NCBI RefSeq assembly: GCF_019334805.1
Contig: NZ_CP079822.1
Span: 1,922,001 to 1,986,000 of the forward strand
DNA length: 64,000 bases
Source of the DNA: Rothia mucilaginosa
GTDB taxonomy: Bacteria > Actinomycetota > Actinomycetes > Actinomycetales > Micrococcaceae
Direction of reading: 5' to 3'
Shown: positions 17,794-26,318 of the stretch, in pieces
How positions within the stretch are numbered: the first letter of the stretch is position 1
Layout: each line of letters begins with the position of its first letter
Program-made: the position numbers and the translations under genes
The notes under the pieces: generated by a model
Databases searched by the model: none
What the model saw: the letters and a program-made list of their open reading frames with translations, nothing else
What the model was told of the DNA's origin: nothing

Positions 17794-18510
17794 TTAGCGG
17801 CCGCGCATCGCACGACGGTCGGGGCGTGCACGCATCGGGTCAACACCCTTCGGCAGACCATTCATCGGGTTACGCATAGTGTTCAGAGTGCTCAGACGAC
17901 CCGAAACAACCTGCATCTCCTGCTGAGTCAGAGCCTTCGGAAGCTTGTTCATGGTCTTCACAACGTCCTTAAGCTCAACCTGACCCTCTTCGTGACCGGT
18001 CTCAATCACATGAACCGGCACACCGGGAGCCACACGGTTCAGGTGCTTCTTCTCGGTGTTCACCAGGGAATTCACGCGGCTGTGAGGGCCCTCGGTCACC
18101 AGCACAATACCGGGACGGCCCAGCGCACGGAACACCAGATCCTGGTTGCGGTTCGCAGCAACGGGCTGCTCCTCAACAATCCAACCGCGGCGCACAGAGT
18201 TCATCGCCGCACCACTACGACCGGGCTGGTTCTCAATCTGAGCAAAAGCCGCAGTCTGCGCGCGGCGACCCAGCAGAAGCATCGCCACAATAGCGGCAAC
18301 GCCCAGACCCAGAATCAGGAAAGTAACCCAGTTACCCAGAGCAATACCGATGAGGAGGAAAACCAAAAGGGTACCCAGAGCCGACAGACTCAGAATCCAA
18401 CCGATATTCGGGTCGGACTTCTTGGTCATCTGGTAGACCTGCTTCATCTGGGCGAAATTGCCCGGAGTGCGTTCCTTCTTCTTTTTCTTCTCTTCGCGCT
18501 TATCTGCCAC
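17794..18510 (-). CDS. DUF4191 membrane protein
   Basis: A 238-residue protein recognised as DUF4191, found beside lipA in many actinobacteria; its function is unknown. Seen: a very basic start (KREEKKKKKERTPGNF), MKQVYQMTKKSDPNIGW, two membrane segments close together (about 38-58 and 62-82, LSALGTLLVFLLIGIALG and VTFLILGLGVAAIVAMLLLG), then a soluble C-terminal part of about 150 residues with RRGWIVEEQPVAANRNQDLVFRALG cut into conserved stretches, ending in Arg-rich RPDRRAMRGR. Both ends should face the cytoplasm. It is 209 nt downstream of lipA with a hairpin between, so a separate promoter is possible. Its lasting link to lipoate genes hints at a role in lipoylation, but nothing in the sequence proves this. 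Confidence 0.85.
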   Translation of the reverse strand: MADKREEKKKKKERTPGNFAQMKQVYQMTKKSDPNIGWILSLSALGTLLVFLLIGIALGNWVTFLILGLGVAAIVAMLLLGRRAQTAAFAQIENQPGRSGAAMNSVRRGWIVEEQPVAANRNQDLVFRALGRPGIVLVTEGPHSRVNSLVNTEKKHLNRVAPGVPVHVIETGHEEGQVELKDVVKTMNKLPKALTQQEMQVVSGRLSTLNTMRNPMNGLPKGVDPMRARPDRRAMRGR

Positions 18511-18648
18511 GATTCTTCCTCGGCTGGTTCTTCCGCGGCCCCGAGAAGCGCCTCAAACGCTCACGGAACCATAGTGACGTAACGATGCAGTGTATGCCTG
18601 CAATTTTTCTAGTTTACCCTACCCGCACAAGGGGCGGGGCATAAGGGG

Positions 18649-18690
18649 AGGCTCCCCGAACACCGGACGAACACCGGGTTCGAGGAGCCT
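18649..18690 (-). terminator. Hairpin after lipA
   Basis: AGGCTCCCCGAAC pairs with GTTCGAGGAGCCT (one mismatch), with an inner CCGG pairing, 30 nt past the lipA stop. Confidence 0.6.
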
Positions 18691-18719
18691 CAACGCTCTC
18701 AGAAAGATTCTGAAAAGGC

Positions 18720-19727
18720 TTAGTAGCCTGCAGCCACCAGGGAGGAGGCTTCCTGCAGGGCTGCACCCTCACCCTCAATGTGGGCAAGGTTCTCAGGGAT
18801 CGGGTAGCCGTTCTTACGCATTGCACGAGCCCACAGGCGACCTGCACGGTACGAAGAACGAACCATCGGGCCCGCCATAACGCCAGCGAAACCAATCTCC
18901 TCAGCCATGTTCGCAAAATCCACGAACTGCTGCGGCTTCACCCAACGCTCAATCGGGTGGAAGAGCGGGCCGGGGCGCAGGTACTGGGTGAGGGTAATGA
19001 TGTCACAACCAGCATCGTGCAGATCGCACAGCGCCTCGTAAATCTCGTCATCGGTCTCGCCCATACCCAGAATCAGGTTAGACTTGGTGACCATGCCGCC
19101 TTCCTTAGCCTGGGTAATAACATCCAGGGAACGCTCGTAACGGAACGCCGGGCGAATCTGACGGAAGATACGGGGGACGGTCTCCAGGTTGTGCGCAAAC
19201 ACCTCAGGCTTAGCGTCAATCACCTTCTGAACATGCTCGGGAACACCCTTGAAGTCGGGGACGAGCATCTCAACGCCGGTGTTCGGGCACATCTTGTGAA
19301 TCTGGCGGGTGGTCTCTGCGTACAGCCACGCACCGCCGTCTTCCAAGTCGTCACGAGCAACACCGGTCACGGTTGCGTAACGCAGACCCATGACCTTCAC
19401 GTTCTTAGCAACCTTGAACGGCTCAGCATAGTCAACAGCGACGGGCTTGCCGGTCGCAATATTGCAGAAGTCGCAACGACGGGTGCACTCGGAGCCACCA
19501 ATCAGGTAGGTTGCCTCACGGTCTTCCCAGCACTCGTAAATATTGGGGCAGCCAGCCTCTTCACACACGGTGTGCAGACCCTGACCGCGAGCCAGCTCGC
19601 GCATCTCGTTGTATTCGGGGCCAACGATAGCTTTGGTCTTAATCCAGTGAGGCTTCTTCTCAATGGGAACCTCAGCGTTGCGGGCCTCCACACGCAGTAG
19701 CTTGCGTCCTTCAGGTGCGGTACTCAA
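18720..19727 (-). CDS. lipA: Lipoyl synthase
   Basis: A 335-residue radical-SAM enzyme that inserts two sulfur atoms into protein-bound octanoyl groups to form lipoyl. Two iron-sulfur clusters are supported: the auxiliary-cluster motif [13 protein letters not shown] near residue 57 and the SAM-cluster motif [13 protein letters not shown] near residue 83 (CxxxCxxC). The C-terminal RSSYRAGR carries the conserved Ser that ligates the auxiliary cluster. Length is normal. It follows lipB by 164 nt on the same strand. Clients in this window are the E2 lipoyl domains of SucB. Confidence 0.97.
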   Translation of the reverse strand: MSTAPEGRKLLRVEARNAEVPIEKKPHWIKTKAIVGPEYNEMRELARGQGLHTVCEEAGCPNIYECWEDREATYLIGGSECTRRCDFCNIATGKPVAVDYAEPFKVAKNVKVMGLRYATVTGVARDDLEDGGAWLYAETTRQIHKMCPNTGVEMLVPDFKGVPEHVQKVIDAKPEVFAHNLETVPRIFRQIRPAFRYERSLDVITQAKEGGMVTKSNLILGMGETDDEIYEALCDLHDAGCDIITLTQYLRPGPLFHPIERWVKPQQFVDFANMAEEIGFAGVMAGPMVRSSYRAGRLWARAMRKNGYPIPENLAHIEGEGAALQEASSLVAAGY

Positions 19728-19891
19728 AAGTTTTCTCCTTGGTCTCGGTGTGCCCTCTGTACAGGTGGGCCACCTTCTATTTTACGCCCGCTCAGGCGTA
19801 GGTGAAACTGATTTTCGTATATGACGAACAAAGCCAGACGCGTTACGTGTACGGCCCGTTCGAAGCTTCTTGACTGCGTCTAACCCTGCGT

Positions 19892-20569
19892 TTAGTCCTG
19901 CGCCGCAATGGGCTCGAAAGACTCCGCCAGACGGTCCTGATACTTCAGAAGCTCCGCCTCCAGCGGCTCCAAAATATCGGCGGGGGTGACGGTGCGGCCC
20001 AGCTGCTCCGAAATGGTGGTAACACCCGCATCGCTAATACCGCAGGGAATGAACTGCTGGAAAGGTGCAGTGTCATTGCAGCAGTTAATCGCGAAGCCGT
20101 GCATGGTGGTGTTACGCGAAACGCGCATGCCCAGTGCCGCGATCTTCTTGTCCTGGGTGACGCCGTCGCCCAGAATCCACACGCCGCTACGACCCTCAAC
20201 GCGCTCACCCTTAATGCCCAGACCAGCCAGGACGTTAATGATGATTTCCTCGATGATGCGCACATACGCCACCACATCAATGGGCTCGGGCAGACGCAGA
20301 ATCGGGTAACCGGTCAGCTGGCCGGGGCCGTGCCAGGTCAGCTTGCCGCCGCGGTCAATCTTGACGACGGGGGTGGACTTGTCTGCGGGGTACTCGTGAT
20401 CTTCGGTACGTTTACCGGCGGTAATCACTGCCTCGTGCTCAAGTAGAAGAATCGTATTCTGGCGGGTGCGGTTAGCCACCTCATCGTGGATGCGGTACTG
20501 CTCGTCCAGGCACTCAACATAGTTCACATAGTTCGGGGCGAAGCCCACGCGTTCAATCGTCACAGACAT
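19892..20569 (-). CDS. lipB: Octanoyl-[acyl carrier protein]:protein octanoyltransferase
   Basis: A 225-residue enzyme that moves octanoyl from acyl carrier protein to the lysine of lipoyl domains, the first step of lipoate assembly. Seen: RGGKLTWHGPGQLTGYPILR near residue 73, the catalytic Lys region KIAALGMRVSR near 136, and the catalytic Cys in FIPCGISDAGVTTIS near 175. Length fits LipB. The product of this step is the substrate of LipA, encoded just downstream. The 208-nt gap to the divergent pseudokinase gene is A+T-rich and should hold both promoters. Confidence 0.96.
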   Translation of the reverse strand: MSVTIERVGFAPNYVNYVECLDEQYRIHDEVANRTRQNTILLLEHEAVITAGKRTEDHEYPADKSTPVVKIDRGGKLTWHGPGQLTGYPILRLPEPIDVVAYVRIIEEIIINVLAGLGIKGERVEGRSGVWILGDGVTQDKKIAALGMRVSRNTTMHGFAINCCNDTAPFQQFIPCGISDAGVTTISEQLGRTVTPADILEPLEAELLKYQDRLAESFEPIAAQD

Positions 20570-20777
20570 ACTTTCTACCTTAGTACTGCTAATGGAGGGA
20601 AGAAAATTAGGGCGCCCTGAATCACGTGATGAGCGAACACGTCGGAATGTTACGTGAGGGTGTGCTCAAGGGGAGGGGGTGAATGAGCAGATAAATGCCT
20701 GAATTATTCTTTGGAGTACTTGAACTATTTTAGTTTGCTTAAAGATATTATTTGATGCAATTTGATAACATAATGGT

Positions 20778-22421
20778 ATGAGAAGCAAAGAAGCACACGT
20801 TCTGGAAAGCATCGCCAACCCGGCTCTACCCACTCTGCAGATTGTCGAGTACCGGGGCGAAACCACCGAGAGTGCGCCCGCTACACGTTCCGTAACCTCC
20901 GCGCACCCCGGACGCTACACCCTGCGCACCATTTCTCAGCCCATCCCGCCAGCTCCTTCCGCCCAGCTGGCTCCTGCCGCACCCACTCTGCGCGCGGCAG
21001 CCAACGGGTACGGATTCGAGGAAAACACGGATGTATCCGCTCAGCGGCACGCCCAGACCCCGCAGGTAGCCGCCGCCCTACGTAACGCGCCCGGACTCGC
21101 CAAGCTCCACGCCGTTACTGGTGAGAGCACCGATAGCGCCAATCAGCTGTGCCTCTGGTACGAGCCCCTCGATGCGGGCACCCTTGACAAGCTCCTGCGC
21201 GCTCGCACCCTGACACCCGCCGAGCTCATGACCCTGGCGCGAACCCTGCACCGGGCGCTCGGCAGCCTCAAAAAGGTGGGGGAGGGGCGCGCCGAACTAA
21301 GCGCCGAATACATCGCTCTGAGCGCCGCCGGAGTGCCCAAACTCCTGCTACCTGACGCTGTCTACCGTGAAGCGGCCCCTCAAGATACGGAACAGCTCAC
21401 CGCCGCTCGGGGCAACTACGCACGCTCCGCAGCAGCCCTGCTCTGGCAAGCCGCCTGCGGGCACGCGCCGGAACCCTCCACCGCCCGCGTACCCCTCTCA
21501 CTGCGCATGGATTCACAGCGCATGGGAGCGGGCGGTATTGCAACCAATGGGGCGCCCAGTAGCGAGTGGATTGAGCGCCTCGGCAGAGCCCTCGAATACC
21601 TGCTGGACGCACCTGCCCAGGAGGCGGCGCTCGCTGGACTGAGCTCCGTGGTCGCCCTCGCGGAGGAGGTACCGCCTCGCCCGCTCAACGTCTACCTGAG
21701 CTGTTCAGAAAGAGCCCGCGCCCTAATTCCCGCAGCCGTGGAGCCTGCACCGGTACAGAAACTCTCAAAGGCGCAGAAAGCGCAACGCTACCTGGCGGAA
21801 CACCTACCCCGCCTGAAGAAGCCGTTGAGCCCCACAAAGAGCCCCGCAAATACTGCACCCGCCCCAAAGAACGCAGACGCGACGGGCACATCCCGCCTCA
21901 CGGTGCTACGCGGTGCGTTCACCCGCCCCACCGCGCGGCTGGGACTGGCCTCGCGGCTGGGCATCGCTGCGCTCGCGCTGGGGGCTATCGCGCTGCCTCT
22001 CGGGTTCACCCTCTACGGGCAGAATGCCTCGGCAACGGCACAGCCCGTATCCGCTCAAGCCGTGAACGCAGCGGGGGAGCAGGCACCCGACGGCACGGCA
22101 ACGCAGGATCAGAGCGCAGAAGATAAGGCATCGCAGGGCGAGCAGATCCTGCGAGCCCTCATCGACCAGCGGAACCACGAACGGCGCATGCGAGGCGGCG
22201 CCGAGCTCACCCTAGACACCGCCGAAGAACTCAGCCGCGACAGCGAGAACATCCGCGTGATGGCGGTGGTCTCCGCACCCGGCTACCGCGCCGATAAAAC
22301 CGAGCAGGAAGCCCGTAAACTCAGCGAAGAAAACGGCGTCACCCGCCAGAAAGTCATCTTCGACTTGCACCGCGGGGAGAAAGGCTGGGAGATAGCCCGC
22401 GCCGAACCCGTTCCGGCATAG
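20778..22421 (+). CDS. Membrane-anchored pseudokinase-like protein
   Basis: A 547-residue protein I do not recognise as a named family. Residues about 95-310 resemble the C-lobe of a bacterial Ser/Thr kinase: LARTLHRALGSL (about 153-164), RAELSAEYIALSAAGVPKLL (171-190) where kinases have HRDxKxxN and the following strand, and ARSAAALLWQAACG (215-228), like the helix of kinases and MviN-type pseudokinases. The catalytic Asp, the Asn and the DFG motif are missing, and there is no glycine loop or VAIK lysine, so it should not phosphorylate. One membrane helix (about 390-413, LGIAALALGAIALPLGFTLY) follows a basic linker; the last 133 residues should be outside. The only possible start is ATG 20778, since an in-frame stop lies at 20766; there is no ribosome site and a TAACATAAT-like -10 stands just upstream, suggesting a leaderless mRNA. 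Confidence 0.7.
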   Translation: MRSKEAHVLESIANPALPTLQIVEYRGETTESAPATRSVTSAHPGRYTLRTISQPIPPAPSAQLAPAAPTLRAAANGYGFEENTDVSAQRHAQTPQVAAALRNAPGLAKLHAVTGESTDSANQLCLWYEPLDAGTLDKLLRARTLTPAELMTLARTLHRALGSLKKVGEGRAELSAEYIALSAAGVPKLLLPDAVYREAAPQDTEQLTAARGNYARSAAALLWQAACGHAPEPSTARVPLSLRMDSQRMGAGGIATNGAPSSEWIERLGRALEYLLDAPAQEAALAGLSSVVALAEEVPPRPLNVYLSCSERARALIPAAVEPAPVQKLSKAQKAQRYLAEHLPRLKKPLSPTKSPANTAPAPKNADATGTSRLTVLRGAFTRPTARLGLASRLGIAALALGAIALPLGFTLYGQNASATAQPVSAQAVNAAGEQAPDGTATQDQSAEDKASQGEQILRALIDQRNHERRMRGGAELTLDTAEELSRDSENIRVMAVVSAPGYRADKTEQEARKLSEENGVTRQKVIFDLHRGEKGWEIARAEPVPA

Positions 22422-22461
22422 CTGACGCTGTATAGCTGATACCGTACAGCTGACACCGTAG
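22420..22461 (+). repeat. Three 14-bp tandem units at the stop codon
   Basis: AGCTGACGCTGTAT (22420-22433), AGCTGATACCGTAC (22434-22447) and AGCTGACACCGTAG (22448-22461) are related units beginning inside the stop codon of the pseudokinase gene. Confidence 0.85.
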
Positions 22462-22492
22462 AAACGAGGGCACAACAAAAAGCAGACACAAC

Positions 22493-22539
22493 AAAAGCGG
22501 CGGCCCCACCCACCGAAGTGGATCGAGCCGCCGCTTTTT
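22493..22539. terminator. Bidirectional terminator between pseudokinase and sucB
   Basis: AAAAGCGGCGGC and GCCGCCGCTTTT form a perfect 12-bp stem between two convergent genes, with T and A tracts on either side. Confidence 0.85.
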
Positions 22540-22627
22540 GCTCACCGTCCGGGAAAACCCGGAGAGCTACGCTCGGCTACCCATCAGGGCACCGCCACAA
22601 GGAAACTTCCTTGAATCTTTGCAGGTC

Positions 22628-24307
22628 TTAGAGGCCCAGCTCAGACTCGAAGTTTGCCTCCTCCAGGCGGGTCTTGACGGTGTGCAGGAAGCGACCAGCG
22701 TCCGCACCGTCGACCACGCGGTGATCGTAGGTGAGGGACAGGTAGCACATGGAGCGGATAGCGATAACGTCGTTACCGTCAACATCCTTAACAACCATGG
22801 GGCGCTTCACGATAGCACCGGTACCGAGGATTGCAACGTTCGGCTGGTTGATGATCGGGGTGTCGAACAGTGCACCGAAGGAACCAATGTTGGTGATGGT
22901 GAAGGTCGAACCCGACAGCTCCTCGGGGGAGATGTCGCCGGTACGTGCGCGGCCACCCAGGTCGGCAATAGCCTTTGCCAGGCCGGCAATGCCCAGGTCA
23001 GAAGCGTTCTTGATGACCGGAACCAGCAGACCCTTGGGGGTGTCCACAGCAATAGCGATGTTCTCGGAGCCGTGGTAAGTAATCTGCTTGTAGTCTTCGG
23101 TCATGGAAGCGTTCAGAGCGGGGTGCTGCTGCAGAGCCTCAGCGGAAGCCTGGACGAAGAAGGGCAGGAAGGTCAGCTTAGCGCCCTCACGAGCAGCGAA
23201 GCCGTCCTTAGCCTTTGCACGCAGCTGAACGATGCGGGTCACGTCAACCTCGGTGACCTGGGTCAGCTGGGTGGAGACGTCCAGGGACTCACGCATACGC
23301 TTTGCAATAACCTGGCGGATACGTGCGGTCTTCTCGACGGTGCCACGCTTGGGGGAAACCTCGAAGGTGTGCGGTGCCTTTGCGGAACCAGCAGCCGGAG
23401 CAGCAGCTGCAGGTGCAGCGGCGGCGGGAGCAGCGGAACCCTTAGCAGCGATAGCAGCCTGAACATCCTGCTTGCGGATGCGGCCACCAACACCGGTGCC
23501 CTTGACGGTGGACAGGTCGATGCCGTTGTCCTTAGCGAGCTTACGGACCAGCGGGGTCACGTATGCTTCGCCCTCAGCAGCTGCCGGAGCGGCAGGTGCA
23601 GCGGGAGCTGCGGGTGCAGCCGGAGCAACAGGAGCCTCAGCAACCGGAGCGGGAGCTGCGGGAGCCTCAGCAACCGGAGCCGGAGCAGCGGGAGCAGCTG
23701 CAGCAGCAGCGTCGCCGATGATAGCCAGAACCTGGCCAACCTCTGCGTCCTCATCCTCGGGGATGCGGATCTCGAGCAGGGTACCTGCTACGGGGGAGGG
23801 AACCTCGGTGTCAACCTTGTCGGTGGAAACCTCAACCAGGGGCTCGTCAACCTCAACCTGCTCGCCAACTTCCTTCAGCCAGCGGGTAACGGTGCCCTCG
23901 GTGACGGACTCGCCCAGTGCGGGCAGTACGACCTCGATGCCTGCAGCAGCAGCTGCGGGAGCAGCCGGAGCAGCGGCGGGTGCTGCGGGAGCAGCAGGAG
24001 CCTCAGCAACCGGAGCGGGAGCTGCGGGAGCCTCAGCAGCTGCGGGAGCAGCAGGAGCAGCAGCGCCGGAACCGTCGCCAATGATAGCCAGAGCAGCGCC
24101 GACCTCGACGTCCTCGTCCTCGGGGACGAGAATCTGCTCGACAACGCCTGCTACGGGGGAGGGAACCTCGGTGTCAACCTTGTCGGTGGAAACCTCAACC
24201 AGGGGTGCGTCAACCTCGATGGTGTCGCCGACCTCAACGAGCCAGCGGGTAACGGTACCCTCGGTCACGGACTCGCCCAGTGCGGGCAGTACTACGGTGT
24301 GGGACAT
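22628..24307 (-). CDS. sucB: Dihydrolipoamide acyltransferase E2 of 2-oxoglutarate dehydrogenase
   Basis: A 559-residue E2 that forms the core of a 2-oxo acid dehydrogenase and takes the acyl group from E1 on swinging lipoyl arms. Domains: two lipoyl domains (about 1-80 and 118-200), each with [15 protein letters not shown] and the lipoylated Lys in [16 protein letters not shown] (Lys near 43 and 162); long Ala/Pro linkers; the E1/E3-binding domain (about 255-290, [16 protein letters not shown] and [13 protein letters not shown]); and the catalytic core with [11 protein letters not shown] near 531. I take ATG 24305-24307 ([10 protein letters not shown]) with AAGGAG upstream; the longer frame from 24439 adds non-homologous residues. 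The name could also be dlaT, since actinobacterial E2 serves both pyruvate and 2-oxoglutarate E1. It follows lpd on the same strand by 191 nt. Confidence 0.95.
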   Translation of the reverse strand: MSHTVVLPALGESVTEGTVTRWLVEVGDTIEVDAPLVEVSTDKVDTEVPSPVAGVVEQILVPEDEDVEVGAALAIIGDGSGAAAPAAPAAAEAPAAPAPVAEAPAAPAAPAAAPAAPAAAAAGIEVVLPALGESVTEGTVTRWLKEVGEQVEVDEPLVEVSTDKVDTEVPSPVAGTLLEIRIPEDEDAEVGQVLAIIGDAAAAAAPAAPAPVAEAPAAPAPVAEAPVAPAAPAAPAAPAAPAAAEGEAYVTPLVRKLAKDNGIDLSTVKGTGVGGRIRKQDVQAAIAAKGSAAPAAAAPAAAAPAAGSAKAPHTFEVSPKRGTVEKTARIRQVIAKRMRESLDVSTQLTQVTEVDVTRIVQLRAKAKDGFAAREGAKLTFLPFFVQASAEALQQHPALNASMTEDYKQITYHGSENIAIAVDTPKGLLVPVIKNASDLGIAGLAKAIADLGGRARTGDISPEELSGSTFTITNIGSFGALFDTPIINQPNVAILGTGAIVKRPMVVKDVDGNDVIAIRSMCYLSLTYDHRVVDGADAGRFLHTVKTRLEEANFESELGL

Positions 24308-24498
24308 AATCTTTCCCGTTCTCCTTGTGAATGCTTGAACTAGAAAAATGTGAGCGGTGACCCGGATGCGCGCCGTATGCATTGAAGCACGTCGACGCGC
24401 ATCCGGATAGGGGCGTTGTTCAGCGGATACGCCCGGCAACCGCTAACGACCAACGGTCGTCAATACTAAGCTGACGCGCTAACGCCAGTCAGCAAAAA

Positions 24499-25866
24499 TT
24501 ATGCGCTGTGCAGCGGGGTGCCGTTCAGGACCATTGCAGCCTCACCCAGGGACTCGTTCTGAGTCGGGTGTGCGTGGATGAACTTAGCGACGTCCTCGGG
24601 GAATGCTTCCCAAGCAACCCACATCTGAGCCTCACCAATCTGCTCACCCATGCGCTTACCAATAGCGTGAACACCAACGATGGGGCCGTCCTTCTGGCGG
24701 ACAACCTTCACGATACCGGTAGCACCGAGGATAGCGGACTTACCGTTACCAGCCAGGTTGTACTCAGCGGTCTCAACGTTCTCAGCGCCGAACTTCTCCT
24801 TAGCCTTGGGCTCGGAGTAACCAACGGAAGCAATCTCCGGGTCACAGAAGGTGACCTTGGGGATGTTCACGTCTTCAACGATGGAGGGGTTCAGGCCAGC
24901 GATTTCCTCAGCAACGAAGATACCCTGCTGGTAACCGCGGTGAGCCAGCTGAACGCCGGGGACGATGTCGCCAACAGCGTAGATGTTGCCAACGCCGGTG
25001 TGCAGGCGCTCGTTAGCCAGGACGAAGCCGCGATCCATGGGGATGCCCTGCTCCTCGTAGCCCATGTTTGCGGTGTTCGGGCCACGACCAACAGCGACCA
25101 GAACGATCTCTGCCTCGAAGACCTTGCCGTCAGCCAGGGTGACCTTAGCACCGTTAGCGTCCTGCTCAACCTTCTCGAAGAGGGTGCCGGTGTTGAACTT
25201 GATGCCGCGCTTCTTGAACGCGCGTTCCAGAACCTTGATGATTGCCGGGTCCTCGTTGGGAACCAGGTTCGGCAGGCCCTCGATGATGGTGACGTCAACG
25301 CCCATAGCGTTCCACATGGATGCGAACTCGCAACCAATCACGCCGCCGCCGAGCACGATAGCGCTCTTGGGGAGGTAGTCCATCTCCAGTGCCTCAGTGG
25401 AGGTCAGAACGCGACCCTCAATGGGCAGACCGAAGGTCTTGGAGACCGAACCGGATGCCAGGATAATGTTCTTACCCTTGTACTCAACACCACCGACGGT
25501 GATGGTGTCCTGAGCGGTCAGCTTACCCTCGCCGGGGATAACCTCAACGCCCTTCATCTTCAGCAGGCCTGCAAGACCCTTGAACTTACCGGAGACGATG
25601 CCGTCCTTGTAATCGCGAACCTTGCCCATCTCGATGGACTGCAGTACAGCGTTAACGCCAACCTTGGACGCCTCGCGTGCATCTTCAGCCAGCTCAGCAG
25701 CGTGCAGGTACGCCTTGGTGGGGATACAGCCGGTGTGCAGGCAGGTGCCGCCGACCTTTTCCTTCTCGACCAGGCCGACGGTGAAGCCCAGCTGGCGTGC
25801 GCGAATAGCTGCAGAGTAGCCAGCGGAACCGCCGCCGAGGATGAGGATGTCGAATTCTTGAGCCAC
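24499..25866 (-). CDS. lpdA: Dihydrolipoyl dehydrogenase (E3)
   Basis: A 455-residue FAD enzyme that reoxidises dihydrolipoyl groups on E2 and reduces NAD+. Seen: FAD-binding GGGSAGYSAAIRA near residue 10, the redox-active pair in GGTCLHTGCIPTK (Cys about 41 and 46), an NAD-binding GGGVIGCEFASM near 178, YAVGDIV near 307, and the C-terminal base in HAHPTQNESLGEA near 435. I choose GTG 25866, which has AAGGGAG 7 nt upstream; an ATG at 25884 would add MQGSNI and put that site inside the gene. It precedes sucB in the transcription direction, so E3 and E2 are probably co-expressed. Confidence 0.95.
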   Translation of the reverse strand: MAQEFDILILGGGSAGYSAAIRARQLGFTVGLVEKEKVGGTCLHTGCIPTKAYLHAAELAEDAREASKVGVNAVLQSIEMGKVRDYKDGIVSGKFKGLAGLLKMKGVEVIPGEGKLTAQDTITVGGVEYKGKNIILASGSVSKTFGLPIEGRVLTSTEALEMDYLPKSAIVLGGGVIGCEFASMWNAMGVDVTIIEGLPNLVPNEDPAIIKVLERAFKKRGIKFNTGTLFEKVEQDANGAKVTLADGKVFEAEIVLVAVGRGPNTANMGYEEQGIPMDRGFVLANERLHTGVGNIYAVGDIVPGVQLAHRGYQQGIFVAEEIAGLNPSIVEDVNIPKVTFCDPEIASVGYSEPKAKEKFGAENVETAEYNLAGNGKSAILGATGIVKVVRQKDGPIVGVHAIGKRMGEQIGEAQMWVAWEAFPEDVAKFIHAHPTQNESLGEAAMVLNGTPLHSA

Positions 25867-25921
25867 GATATTGCTCCCTTGCATAGTTGTTGGGGTTGAA
25901 ACCCCTGCAATGAGTTCTTTT

Positions 25922-25937
25922 TACCAATTTATTGGTA
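25922..25937. promoter_or_regulatory. 16-bp palindrome upstream of lpdA
   Basis: TACCAATTTATTGGTA is an inverted repeat with perfect 7-bp arms and 2-bp spacer, 56 nt before the lpdA start. Its position and symmetry suit a dimeric repressor operator. The rest of 25867-26318 carries a terminator and a short tandem repeat; I see no gene. Confidence 0.55.
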
Positions 25938-26184
25938 GGTTCCTCAGCATGCGCGAAAGGCCCGCGAGCTCGAAAAGTCGCGCGCCCTCCACGTACGCAG
26001 AAAAACACTTAATACAACAATACCCCCGTTGAAGGTCGTTTAAGTTCACTCAGGGCGGTTTTAGCCGATTAATCGCCCAAACACCCCAAATTTTTCACTA
26101 CGCAAGAAAAGGGGCGCGTCATAGAACAGTGCGGTGACAGGACCACCGCAGCGGTCGTACAGAACGCACCCTCGAAAAGACGCA

Positions 26185-26224
26185 GAGGAGGGCTCCCCGG
26201 TAGAAGTACCGGAAAGCCCTCCTC
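26185..26224. terminator. Hairpin downstream of pepA
   Basis: GAGGAGGGCT and AGCCCTCCTC outer arms with an inner CCGGTA/TACCGG form a long stem, about 95 nt past the pepA stop on the minus strand. Confidence 0.75.
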
Positions 26225-26261
26225 AGATCAGCTCTATGCTCTATGCTATGCGGCCGCACAC

Positions 26262-26303
26262 CAGATAAGGGGCACCAGTTAGGATGCTCCAGTTAGGGTG
26301 CGC
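26262..26303. repeat. 14-bp tandem repeat downstream of pepA
   Basis: CAGTTAGGATGCTC (26276-26289) and CAGTTAGGGTGCGC (26290-26303) are adjacent copies, preceded by a weaker third copy CAGATAAGGGGCAC. The short motif GCTCTAT is also doubled just before. The array ends 15 nt from the pepA stop codon. Confidence 0.75.
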
Positions 26304-26318
26304 GCCCAGCCAAGCAGA

